Assembly (NCBI RefSeq): GCF_964340395.1
Contig: NC_135549.1
Span: forward strand, 10,389,342-10,453,341
Origin: Glandiceps talaboti
Taxonomy: Eukaryota; Hemichordata; Enteropneusta; Spengelidae
Direction of reading: 5' to 3'
DNA length: 64,000 nt
The position numbers and the translations under genes are program-made. Of this stretch, positions 25,500 to 35,709 are shown one piece after another; within the stretch, counting starts at the first letter, position 1; every line of letters begins with the position of its first letter. Under the pieces are notes generated by a model. That model was not told where the DNA came from. It made no database searches and was given only the letters and a program-made list of their open reading frames with translations.

Positions 25500-26546
25500 C
25501 TAGTCATCCAAGACACTGTCTAACCAATCCTCCAAGCATTCTGACGTTTCTTCTGTTGAAGCTGACTTGGCTGCAACAGTTTCTATTCTCTTCTCCGTTT
25601 CTGTTTCCTTGCGATCTTTGCTTTTATTTTCAGCCAACTCAGACACATTCTCTGAGTCTGGTTTATAGGCTGTTGTTTGTAATTCTACTGGAGTCTCCAA
25701 AGATAACAACATCTCCAAGTCATCCTCATCCTCATCAGAATCAACTTTTAAAGTTTTCCCAGTTTCTTCCTCAACTTTATCAACGATTATTGCATTCTCA
25801 CATTTCAGGGTCTTTCCAATCTCTGACATTAAAAACTCCTTTTTTTCCTCAGAAAGTTGTGAAGACTGTGGTTTATCAAATTCAGTTGATGGTGTTTTGA
25901 TATCAGATTTGGTTTGAACTTTCACCATAGGTGTTTGCAATTCAATGTCTGGTTTTGCCTTCATAATGGAGTGAGTACCAAGAATTACACTACTGTCCGA
26001 GTCTGTTGCTTCTTTTTCAAATCTCTCAATGACAGCCGGTGGGAAAACATCTATTTCTATCTGCAGCCTTTTATAAAGTGGTATTTTTCTTAATGCTGAA
26101 CTCAGTGAATTTAAATCTAAAGCAAGTATATCATCATTAGCCTGCAATGTTGCTATTTCATCTTCCCAATCTCTCTCATCACTAAAACGGAATTGAGTGG
26201 ATGCGGCACCAGCTTCGTTAAGAATAGTATTTAAATCTCTTCCTCGACTTTGAATGTGATCAGTGTCGTCAGGTAACCCTTCATAACGATCCCAGTTACT
26301 TTCAACCTTTCTCCTGGAAAATTTTCGATGATGCGCAATGTCCTCAGAATTCTCAAGTTGTCCAACACTGAGTTCAACAGCGGTGGTTTGTTTTTCAGGG
26401 GTCACAGCACTAGCACTGCTTGTATTTGCATGTTGTCCGGATGTTTCAGGCTGATTTGATGACACTGCTTGGCGGTCTCTCCGTCCACCTTTCTTATCAT
26501 GATGCTGACCTTTCTTTGAATGTTTCTTGCCGCGATCTTTCCTCAT
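25500..26546 (-). CDS. AVEN: AVEN (apoptosis and caspase activation inhibitor), single exon
   Basis: AVEN proteins bind anti-apoptotic BCL2-family members and APAF1, and also act in ATM/DNA-damage signalling. The gene is one open exon of 348 residues, close to the 362 of human AVEN. The start at 26546 is the first in-frame ATG after an upstream stop. Family marks in order: a basic Lys/Arg/Gly-rich N-terminus (1-30), RRKVESNWDRYE near residue 80, GRDLNTIL then TQFRFSDERDWEDE near 97-130, the LSSALRKIPLYKRLQIE segment near 150, an acidic EDEDDLEMLLSL stretch, and the C-terminal CLEDWLDSVLDD signature. Vertebrate AVEN has several introns; here there is none, although most neighbours are intron-rich. 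No polyadenylation signal was seen within about 100 nt downstream. It is head-to-head with UBL4A. Confidence 0.92.
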   Translation of the reverse strand: MRKDRGKKHSKKGQHHDKKGGRRDRQAVSSNQPETSGQHANTSSASAVTPEKQTTAVELSVGQLENSEDIAHHRKFSRRKVESNWDRYEGLPDDTDHIQSRGRDLNTILNEAGAASTQFRFSDERDWEDEIATLQANDDILALDLNSLSSALRKIPLYKRLQIEIDVFPPAVIERFEKEATDSDSSVILGTHSIMKAKPDIELQTPMVKVQTKSDIKTPSTEFDKPQSSQLSEEKKEFLMSEIGKTLKCENAIIVDKVEEETGKTLKVDSDEDEDDLEMLLSLETPVELQTTAYKPDSENVSELAENKSKDRKETETEKRIETVAAKSASTEETSECLEDWLDSVLDD

Positions 26547-26755
26547 TTTGCCCAGCTTCTCATCACTATCCTCCTCAGATTCACTTCGGCGCCATCTTCC
26601 AGACCACGTTCGTTGACGCCCTCATACGACGTCAATTGACAAGTGTACACTTCCGGGTTTAGACAGCCATCTTTTGTTGTTATCCGTGCCGTGAACTTCT
26701 TACAAAATATATCTTCAAGTATTTCTCACCTCAGCATCAACAAATTTGTTTTAAC
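26547..26755. promoter_or_regulatory. Inferred bidirectional promoter, AVEN/UBL4A
   Basis: Only 209 bp separate the AVEN ATG (minus) from the UBL4A ATG (plus), so both 5' UTRs and their start sites must share this interval unless one gene has an upstream untranslated exon. The AVEN side is locally richer in CpG (GGCGCC, ACGTTCG, CATACGACGTC) than surrounding DNA. No TATA box is evident. Inference from spacing. Confidence 0.5.
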
Positions 26756-29700
26756 ATGTTAATAACCGTGAAGATACTACAGGCGCAAGGAAAAGAATGT
26801 AGCATTGAGGTTTGTAAATTTCCGTGCGATTTTCGTATTTAGATATCCATGTGTACATTGTACATGTTGTATGTTGCAACTTGTACGATTGTCACGCGAG
26901 TTCGGAGTCCGATCAATTTTAGTACCTTTTTGCAAGAAAACGAATTGTAAATGACCATTAGAGTTTTAATACATGATATGTATTTTGTAGGAAAATACAT
27001 ATAACCACAACCAATGTGTTACAACAATTCAATGTTATGAAATACTAGTAATACAACATCATATTCCTCGAAATCAATGTAATAAAATTATTTCTTGAGA
27101 GAGAATCATAATTTGACTCAAGGATCCTGCCTGAATTTTGAGGGGATGGGTTGGTAGTAGGTTTGTGCATGAAGGTACCTTGGTACTTCCATGAATATAA
27201 TATTTTGTTCTCTCTAGTACTTATATTTGATGTTTGATGTGGACCAGGAAGTATTGAAAATCAGAGAGCACTGTCACAAAATCCCAATATATCACTCTTG
27301 GGTATTACAGTCTCATTTGTAAAGACCAGAATTATTTTAAGTTTTCAATGTGTTGTTTGCTCATAATTTAAAAGATGCTCACATGTAATAGATACTTTAT
27401 ATTTAATGATTCAAATATATCATATGGAGGGTCTGTGAGCCTAGTTAGTACATACACATTTTGTGAAAAATTATATGCACTGCACAAATAATGCATTCAG
27501 TCACAGTCCCTCTATCATTTTGATTGATGAGTATTAGAGGGACTGTGATTCAACTGTTGTATTCTTTTCTCTCTCCCAAAGGTTACAGCAACAGATTCAA
27601 TTTCAGAAGTAAAACAATTAGTAGCTAGGGAACTGGATGTTCCAGTAGATCAACAAAGACTTGTCTTCCGTGGTAAAACATTAGCAGGTAAATTAATTTG
27701 CATTTCTGAATATTGCCATCTTATCCTTCAGACGTGATGGTGATAGTTTAGTCTGTAAAAAGTGTAAGGTACACTGTTATGGGGTGCCCTCAAACATCAA
27801 TCAACCCCTCTCACAACTCTTACCCATTTGACCATTATGACTCGTACTAGGATTGGCATGTAACACATACACAAACACATCTCTGTAGAAAAGGCCAATG
27901 AGAATGGAACGGCATAACATATCTTACAGTCTAGGTGACAGTTCTGCCACCCTTGTTCTGCCTGACATGTTGGATTTGGCTTGCATGAGGTCAGAGTTCA
28001 AGAATGTTTTATAAATCACAACTCAAGGCAAAACAATGAATGTAGTACATAAATGATAACTAGAGATTTTTCCTGTCATCAACTTTGACCTCATAGAAGT
28101 AAGGCCACACCAGTATGTCAGTGAAACTAGAGTTAGTGTATATGTTATACACCGATCCTAGTACATGTATGAGTCATAGTGGTCAAATGGTACAGTTATC
28201 AGTTCTGAAGATGCAAGTTGTTAGGTTTGATCCTTGTCAATGTCATGGCCATTTCTTTCTGAAAGACTGAAGTCCATGGGCATGCTTTGAACATGATTGT
28301 ATGTGGTAGGATAGAAGTTGTTATGTGAAGGATTTAATGCCAGTGTTTAACGAGGCTACAATGGATTGTATGCCCCAATGAGGTTAGGCAGTATAGAGGG
28401 CCATTGTGCCATTATAGGTCTATGCTTGGGATGATAATTGTAAAGCACTGAGGATGGGCTTTGGCTCTATAATGATTCTTACCTTGCCCAAGGACTTAAG
28501 CCATTTAGAAACAAAGCAGCAAGGTTTGAACTCACAACTCACAGATTCTGAGCCAGCCACTCTAACCAGTTGACCATCATGGGTCTACTAAAATTCAAGA
28601 TGAAATAACAGGTTTGCCTGTTTTGATTTGGTCTAGACCTCACAATGAACGTGTAAGTATTGAATCTGTTCTACTCTCATATAAAGTGACCACACAAAAT
28701 AAGATAAAACACAGCACTAACCAAGTATAAAAGAAACAATTTACTATACTCCATAAATTCCTCTAAAATCCAAATGATCATGTTACTTTACACAAAGCTG
28801 GTCACTTAGTGTAATAACACATTTCAGTAACTTTTTATACTTGACATTCCACCAAGAGCCTGAAAACACAACTTGTTACTGTCATTTGAAACCCATTTTG
28901 TCGAACGCAAGATTAATTCTAATTCATAGAACACATCAAATTGGTTCTCTGAAAAAAAACCCTGAAATGTTATGTACACTGTACATAATGATAATTTCTT
29001 ATCAATGTTTATGTTCACATTTGTCAAAAAAAAGAAATAATACATTAACTGAATGACTGATGTGGTAAAGGGAGACAGAAAATAGCAAGTTGCTCGTCTA
29101 GTCTGTGATGTACTTAATTAAACTGTAATAGGGCAATGGTAAGCAGGAAAGAAATACATAAGCAGGGGTTTCATAAACAGCTGCCAGACGGCAATTTATA
29201 GCCGTGTGGGGTATACATAGATTTGTTTTTCGTAGGTCATAAGAAAAATCAAATCTATGTATATATAATGTATAAAGTATAATTCAACTGAGATGCAAAA
29301 CGGAATTGTTGAAGGACACCTTACGGTACTGTGAAAAATGTACTTGGATGGTTTTGACCTAGCATCTTGTGGTAGGTTGTTCCAGAGTACATTGTACAGT
29401 GCCAGTGTATAATATTGCAAATTTTCCCATTGATATAAATGTATTTATATTTGACAGATGGCCAAAGTCTGAGTGATTACAATATTGGGCCTGGTACAAA
29501 AATTCACCTTGTCATTAGGAGGTCAGAGAGTGAACCACCAGCAATTAGTACTAAAACAGCACCACAGACAACCAATACAACAGTACTCTGGGATGAGTTA
29601 AAACCAATACTCAATAAGTATTATAAAAAAGATGATGTTGATAAAGTCATAGAGCATTTTAAACAGGTAAGCTGGAGAGATGTTTATTATCAATAATGGA

Positions 29701-30586
29701 GCATACTTTGACTTGTTATACAACATATTCAGACATCAGTCTGCATCCAAATGCATAATTTATTTTGAGCAATAATGTGACCTGTCAAGACATAGATAAA
29801 GAATCACATAAAGGCAGAAATAGATCACAGTCCACTCTCAAATAAAATCACTCATAAAACAAAAGACTAGACTTAGGCAGTATTATGTACATATAAAAAA
29901 AATGTCTGGAATTGTCTTTGGTCAAAACTGGACTGTCCCAACATACAATCATAAATGATATGTCATTTTGAAATTTTGTGAAGGCGAAATGTGTATTGAT
30001 GGTGGGGGTAAACAATATCAGAAGACAAAAAAAATCAAGGTTTTATGATGTAAGTGACAGTGAATCAAGACTAAGTATTCCTATCATACATACCACTGTA
30101 GATTTTGAAATCTACATCCAATGCTCTTGTTTTCCATATTACTTTTAATGTATATTACCAGGATAACGATACAGTGGCCATATGAATGTCTTTAATTTAG
30201 AGAGGCTATCAAAAGCTGTTGATGTAAGTTTTATGGGATATTTTTTGAGAATGAAACCAAAAGCACCCACATGCTTGAAATAGTCATTCTACTGACAGGG
30301 TCTGTGACGCAGTAATGGTCATTCTATGTTTACTGTAGTTTGGAAATAGATAATGCCATTGGACAAGCTAAGTTTGCATGTCAAACCTGTTTGTATGAAT
30401 ATATGATGTGTCACGCTTTCAACAGACAACTGTGCTATCATACTGGACTTATTTCTTGTTGTTTTTTGTTTGTAGGAATTTGAATCAAGTATGTCCAATT
30501 TAAGCCTTGACGATTTAGAAAGAATTGCTATCTACAATATTGAAAGAAGAAAGCAAGAAAGTCACACAACATCCTCTAGCAGCTAG
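26756..30586 (+). CDS. UBL4A: Ubiquitin-like protein 4A (GET5 homologue), complete
   Basis: A component of the BAG6-UBL4A-GET4 complex, which hands tail-anchored membrane proteins to the GET3/TRC40 targeting factor and takes part in cytosolic quality control. Four exons: 26756-26809, 27582-27687, 29458-29666, 30476-30586; 480 nt, 159 residues against 157 in human. All junctions are GT-AG and phases agree (0, 1, 0). The N-terminal ubiquitin-like domain (about 1-72) starts MLITVKILQAQGKECSIE and contains PVDQQRLVFRGKTLADGQSL and GPGTKIHLVI. The C-terminal helical BAG6-binding region includes WDELKPILNKYY and SMSNLSLDDLERIA. The linker is Thr/Ser-rich. The C-terminus lacks a Gly-Gly for conjugation, as expected for this family. 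Introns 2 and 3 contain transposon and SINE-like debris. Confidence 0.95.
27749..27933. mobile_element. Palindromic MITE/SINE-like element, copy 2 (enlarged)
   Basis: The ends TAGTCTGTAA and ATATCTTACAGTCTAG are inverted, and GGTGATAGTT (27739-27748) and GGTGACAGTT (27934-27943) flank it as a 10-bp duplication with one difference. It keeps the internal pieces GGGGTGCCCTCA and ATCAATCAACCCCTC seen in copy 3 but is about 185 bp long. The extra DNA includes CATTTGACCATTATGACTCG, a stretch also found inverted near 28165. It lies in UBL4A intron 2. Confidence 0.6.
28146..28270 (+). mobile_element. tRNA-derived SINE-like head, plus orientation
   Basis: The stretch has a plausible Pol III A box (AGTGGTCAAATGG, near 28173) and B box (GGTTTGATCC, near 28223) at tRNA-like spacing. 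Part of the head recurs inverted at 27833-27867. It appears to be a fragment of a tRNA-derived retroposon in UBL4A intron 2. The boundaries are uncertain and no A-tail was seen. Confidence 0.45.
28440..28600 (-). mobile_element. tRNA-derived SINE-like sequence, minus orientation
   Basis: Read on the minus strand it has ATGGTCAACTGGTTAGAGTG (A-box region), GAGTTCAAACC (B-box region) and then GTCCTTGGGCAAGGTAAGAA, a body type common in animal tRNA-derived SINEs. The anticodon arm no longer folds as a tRNA. It is in UBL4A intron 2 and converges with the plus-strand head at 28146. Confidence 0.6.
29212..29263. repeat. Short inverted repeat in UBL4A intron 2
   Basis: TATACATAGATTTG (29212-29225) and CAAATCTATGTATA (29250-29263) are exact reverse complements around a short loop, with partial pairing inside. 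It could form a hairpin in the pre-mRNA. Confidence 0.7.
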
Positions 30587-30993
30587 TCTTTTCTTTATGT
30601 GTGTGTGTGTATATTACCAAAAACTCATCACCAACATTTCAGAAATGCCTCACCATATGCAAAGAAAACACTGCTGTGGGACCTCCGAGGGTGTTTCAAG
30701 TACCAACATTATATCATTCTTTTAAGCATCCTGTGACCACGGTGAATTCTATGAGATTGAAGTCACTGTACCAAATATCAACCTACTTTAGCCTTTACCT
30801 TTAGCTGCTTTAAATTAGTCCATTTTGCAATTAGCTTGAAGAATACCATAAGTATATCACAAATGGCACTACCACATCAAATGACAGGTGAAGTAATTTA
30901 CAGAGCCACTATGTTTCAGTTTGTTTGCCTTTATGAAACTAGTATTATTACATATATACCAGTAATTACGTGCACCAATGTGTGTGCTTACTA

Positions 30994-31252
30994 GTGGTAT
31001 TTGCACTGTAGTGCAATACTGAAAACATTATTGCATACCTATATGCGTATAAGTGCATGTTCTTTCCTTGTACATGGAATCACATGATCGCACAGTATGA
31101 TTTTCATGGAAATTTACTATTTCAGATAAACACATGTAATAATAACGGAACCATGTGCTGCATGAGTGTCGGTGTCAGTGTTCAGGTATTTGCACTTGTG
31201 CTCATGGTGTTTTCTGCTGCACTCTCACGAGCATAGTGATTGAAAGTATGGC
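30994..31252. repeat. Dispersed ~290-bp repeat, copy 2 (3' of UBL4A)
   Basis: Colinear and same orientation with 14471-14765. Shared words include GCAATACTGAAAACATTATT-type sequence, TTTCATGGAAATTTAC, GGTATTTGCAC and GTGTTTTCTGCTGCA. It lies in the likely UBL4A 3' UTR or just beyond. Confidence 0.65.
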
Positions 31253-31999
31253 TGCAGGGAACAACGCAAGTACTGATGCAGCTAGGCCGAGTATGCCACA
31301 TTTTCTCTCTCACATGTCGTGGGTTCTGTTATATTATGTAACCATTCAAGGTCAAGGAAGAGATGTTGTATATTTAATAATTCATAAATCAGCTGTTAAA
31401 GTGATGAAACAAAATATGAGTAGTTCCCTGTGTTCTTGGCTGTAACATGATGCCATATTGGAGTGGACAAGTGTGCTGAAACTCAAAGAAGTATGGGCTC
31501 AAACTAATAAAAATATTGTTTGTTTTGCACAGCACATAAAACACTTTCTCAGAGTTTTTGCCTAAGTTGGTGTATGTATTTTGTATATATATATATGAAA
31601 TTTGGTAAATTTGGTGCAGCTCATATTTAAAGTGTTACATATACATTTGATATCTTGAAATACTGCTAATGCATATAGCATCTACTTAAAGTAATGTTGT
31701 CGAAAGACGATGATTTTGTGGTGCAGCATTTCTGTATAGTTTACTCATTTATCATCCAAGTACCAAAAAATAGTTAATTATGCAAATTATTTATTTAATT
31801 ATGCAACTTGTGCCACCATGAAAAGTTTATATGATTAATCCCATCATAACTTAATTAATTTTCAATTATTAAGCAAAACATTATATTGTGATTGGACTTG
31901 TAATAGTACATGGATGTATGTGTGAATCATTCATGTGATAAATGTTCTATGTTGTATTGTTCTACTAATTGCCTTGGTATATTCTATATATGTCATTCA

Positions 32000-32420
32000 T
32001 TACCCTGCAAACTTATGACATCGCCAATTGCCCTGGTATGTTCCACGATGTCACTGAATGCCTTGACATGTCTCTAGCATCACTGAATGCCCTGAAATAT
32101 CCCTTACATCACTGAATGCCCTGATATCTCCTATGACATGACTGAATGCCCTGATATCTCCTATGACATCACTGAATGCCCTGATATGACCCTGACATCA
32201 CTGATTGCCCTGATATGACCCTGACATCACTGAATGCCCTGATATGTCCCTTGACATCACTGAATGCCCTGATATGTCCCTTGACATCACTCATTGTCGT
32301 TATATCTCCTATGACATCACTGATTGCCCTATTTAATGTCAAATGACATCACTGATTGCTATGATGTGTTGAATAACATACTTTTTGCCAAGATATGTTG
32401 GATTACTTCACTGGTTGTCC
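32000..32420. repeat. ~34-bp minisatellite
   Basis: About 12 imperfect units of the form TGACATCACTGAATGCCCTG followed by ATATGTCCCT or ATATCTCCTA. Central copies are the most alike and the edges decay, as expected for a locally expanded tandem array. Confidence 0.9.
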
Positions 32421-33023
32421 TTATACCGGTATTTTAGTGATACCTCCAAGTCTGCTGACTCAACAAAAACTCAGTGATATACTCCTGTTGTGTTTATATA
32501 TAGTTATCATATGATTTCCCTTTTTCACTTATCCACATTTGTTATTAAATAGTTTGATATGTCATTCCTGTTTCTAAGTCAATCGATCTCTTTATTTAGA
32601 GCCCTGTTGTATAGTCATGTGATTAAGCATAATTAGTACTTTTGATGTCATCATAGGTCATCTCAGGGAGATGTTGCCCATTAGATCCCCACCTCACAGT
32701 GAAACCTATTGTTAAATGTATGATTGACCATGTAATAAAGTAGTAACATGCACATTGTCAAATTTATACAACCCCAAATAAATCTAGGTATTCCTATGTG
32801 AAGCCTTTGTAGCAGCAGGGCAGTAAGACTGTAGTATTTTAGTATCCTTCCACAATAGATTTACAGTATGTTGCAAGTTAGTGTTCACTGGCTTTGTTTG
32901 AGACAACCACATTAGAACCCGATTAGAAACTGCACATTCTACAAAATCTAAGATAGCAAGATTGTAATGTCTTGCTACATTTAGTCTGAATGAAATGAAA
33001 ACATGCTGTTACTAGATGCAGAC

Positions 33024-33113
33024 TAGTCTGTAAGGTATGCCATGACAGGGCGCCCTCACACATCGACCAACCCCTACCATGTGAGGGCGAAACGTCACAA
33101 CGTATCTTACAGT
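33024..33113. mobile_element. Palindromic MITE/SINE-like element, copy 3 (most compact)
   Basis: A 90-bp element whose two halves are near reverse complements: TAGTCTGTAAGGTATGCCAT at the left, and ACTGTAAGATACGTTGTGAC read from the right end, continuing into GGGCG/CGCCCTCACA on both sides. The 12-bp direct repeat CTAGATGCAGAC flanks it at 33012-33023 and 33114-33125. This is the cleanest copy for defining the family. Confidence 0.8.
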
Positions 33114-34808
33114 CTAGATGCAGACCAATGTTTTGCCATCTGCATGTTGGCATATTAGTTCCTTTCATTTAGACAAGATGTAGCAAGACTGTTCATTCGA
33201 TCTTGCTATCTTATTAAGTGTAGCATGTTCAGTTACCTATTGGTTTTGGTGTGGTTATATACAACATATTCAGTTTCCTAGTTTTTTTGTGTGTTGCATC
33301 AAACAGCGCCAGTAAACAGTAACCTGTAATACGCTGTAATTGATTTTACAACTGTAGTTGGACATTCCATTTACAAATTTGAATTAAATCAAGTTATAAA
33401 TTTTCATTTCTTTGAAACCAAGAATCCAAGTCTTGTATGATGATGGATGATATGTGGAAAGGCTGTTGTTTCTTCAAGATAAATACTGCATTTACACACC
33501 TACATACATTAGACGACTGAGGCCACCAGATCAATATACGTGGTCATGTTTGGGTAACGCAAGGGACTGTGTTTTGAAGTTATGGTCTAATGACTGATGT
33601 TTACATTGCTAGGACTAAATGTGTACAGAATTGTCCCAAGCCTCTTGTATTAATAATAGAGAAAATAGTCATATAATTGTCTAATGGTTTAATTGGGTGC
33701 TTTAGTATTTGGTAGATACTAGTATAGACACATGCAAAGTGCCTCTGGGGAAGTACTGTAATTATGGCCTAAAGATACTTTATCCTTCGGAAGTAGAAAA
33801 AAAAAGTTCCTTCAGGGACTTTGAACACTGTTAATGACATTCATCTTTCTTCTCAGTATCCAACACAGGGAATTATCAATTAAATAGAACGGAGGTTTTA
33901 AAATAGATAAGAAATAAAATAAGACAAATGGCTTGCTTGGTCCAATAAAATTGGCAAAATAACATGGTGAAGACGGGATCACAATTATATCGTGTGCATT
34001 TATTCAATACAATCTGCATTGCATGACAACATGCCTTAGTAAACATGATAAAGCATACAGCATTAATTAACATCAGAAATTGTATGAATACAATCCTTTA
34101 GCAGACTACCAGAGGACTATTGACATTGAAAAGAAAAATTTCAAGAGGAAGTTTATTAAATGAGGTCAGTATATGCAAAATAATTACTTTGCTATTTACA
34201 GAATAAAAATTTGAATTATTTAAGGACAAAGAAGAAAAAAGTGCATTTCTGTCATTAGTATAATGAAAATATTAAGTGATGAGATTCATCGTCCAAACTT
34301 GGACAAAATTTACATATTAATCTTTCATTGAGTAGACAGTCTAAACAACTTCAAAATTCTAAAAGTGAGTTGGTATTTTTTTACAGGCAGGATTTTTAAT
34401 TTGTAGATCCTTCTCAAAGCCTGTATATATTGCTAATTGTTATTATTATTTATTATAAGTGAGAGTATATGAATTCGATATATTATGCAAACAGTGAAAA
34501 AAAGTACAGATACTATCTAACTTCAAATTCATATACTTTGATCTAAACTTGATTTCATCTGTGTTGGTGAACCATCGTATAAGATTCGATTAAACTCTTG
34601 ATCCAAAGACAAACTTGTAAATCGTTATCTGATATTTTTGACAACACACTTCAGCCTTTGTCAACAGATAGACCCATTGATGTACATAATTTATATGTTG
34701 TGAAGAATTTCAATTTATTTTGTTTTGTTTTCCAAATAAAGCAGACAATTTTTCTAACTTTTGAAATTCTTTTAGAAAGCAAAACACTGTAACAACAATT
34801 GAACTATA

Positions 34809-34847
34809 CATTATTATTATTATGTATATTATACATAATTATTATTA
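34809..34847. repeat. AT-rich palindrome
   Basis: ATTATTATTATGTATA faces TATACATAATTATTA, giving a near-perfect palindrome made of (ATT)n arms. No function inferred. Confidence 0.6.
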
Positions 34848-34976
34848 TTTTAAAAATAGTATATACGTCATAATTTCAATATCCTAAACGATGGAATGTA
34901 CATGACCATGACCTGAAATCGGTTTGAGAACATGGGATACGAGTAGTCATGATGTTAAAATGACACTAGTGGGGGG

Positions 34977-34982
34977 AAAAAA
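34977..34982 (-). terminator. Pol III T-tract terminator for tRNA-Leu
   Basis: Six consecutive T residues on the minus strand begin five bases past the discriminator base of the tRNA, the normal place for RNA polymerase III termination. Confidence 0.8.
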
Positions 34983-34987
34983 CATAC

Positions 34988-35111
34988 TGTCAGAAGTGGG
35001 ATTCGAACCCACGCCTCCATTCGGAGACCAGAACGCCCATGATTACTGTACATTGAATACAGAAGGTGTAAACCTTGAGTCTGGCGCCTTAGACCGCTCG
35101 GCCATCCTGAC
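34988..35111 (-). tRNA. tRNA-Leu(CAA) with a 40-nt intron
   Basis: The acceptor stem pairs GTCAGGA with TTCTGAC (one G-U). The D-arm/A box is TGGCCGAGCGGTC. The anticodon CAA is at 35077-35075 with U33 before it and G37 after it. The T arm GTGGG-TTCGAAT-CCCAC contains the B box, and the long variable arm (TCTCCGAATGGAGG) is typical of class II leucine tRNAs. The intron, 35073-35034, follows position 37 as in canonical nuclear tRNA introns; without it the anticodon stem CCAGA/TCTGG closes. The discriminator base is A, as required for leucine tRNA. It reads UUG codons. The gene looks intact and stands alone between UBL4A and PUS7. Confidence 0.97.
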
Positions 35112-35709
35112 ATGCGCACTAAATGGGAAATATTGCTAATTGTACGATTGACTGCATAGTTTCGTAGGTTTCACTTTATTGTTTTCAAAAGGTGTACCTA
35201 TACGGTTATGCAGGGTGAATAGAGATTATGTTCAGTTCGTCTCTGTCCTGAATGGGTTTATATCAGAGCGTAGCGTATTGATTTTCGTCGCTGTGTAATT
35301 GTATCATTTTTAGAACAAGTTTTCGATATTACAGATTCACCTACAAACATGTCATATTTAAATCGATATATATATGGTTTTGAATAGGAAAACATGGTAT
35401 GATTTATGATGTAATTTTTAGTTGCTCTTTTCTTTTACTTTATCGATTTTGATATTCTATCGAACAGACATGCTACAAATGCCGAGACCATGTGCTTGTG
35501 CACTCACTTCCGGGTCGAGCAGACGCTAGCAACTCACATGGTGCATGAAGTGCAGTGTATCTCTATATTCTTAATCCGTGAAAAATGTATCCTTTCTGTT
35601 AACTTACTCGTGCAACTCACTAGACCTCAGAGGTGGCATCGAACCCTCGTGCAATTTCTTCTGTTTGTGATAACAAGTACAGCTTGCAAACGTTTCAGAC
35701 AGATTAGCC
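35112..35709. other. PUS7 upstream region
   Basis: About 600 bp between the tRNA 5' end and the PUS7 start codon. It should contain the PUS7 promoter and 5' UTR and the upstream region of the tRNA. No core promoter motif could be assigned with confidence. Confidence 0.4.

Larger units (their letters stand above)
30587..34976. other. UBL4A 3' region and intergenic stretch up to the tRNA
   Basis: No further coding exon was supported. The UBL4A 3' UTR should begin here; the first good AATAAA on the plus strand is at 31506-31511, a candidate polyadenylation signal. The stretch also holds copy 2 of a dispersed repeat (30994-31252), a 34-bp minisatellite (32000-32420), a palindromic element (33024-33113) and an AT palindrome near 34809-34847. 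Confidence 0.4.

Noticed and set aside
25496-25900. 134-codon plus-strand frame
   Set aside because: Antisense shadow of the AVEN exon, which carries clear family motifs.
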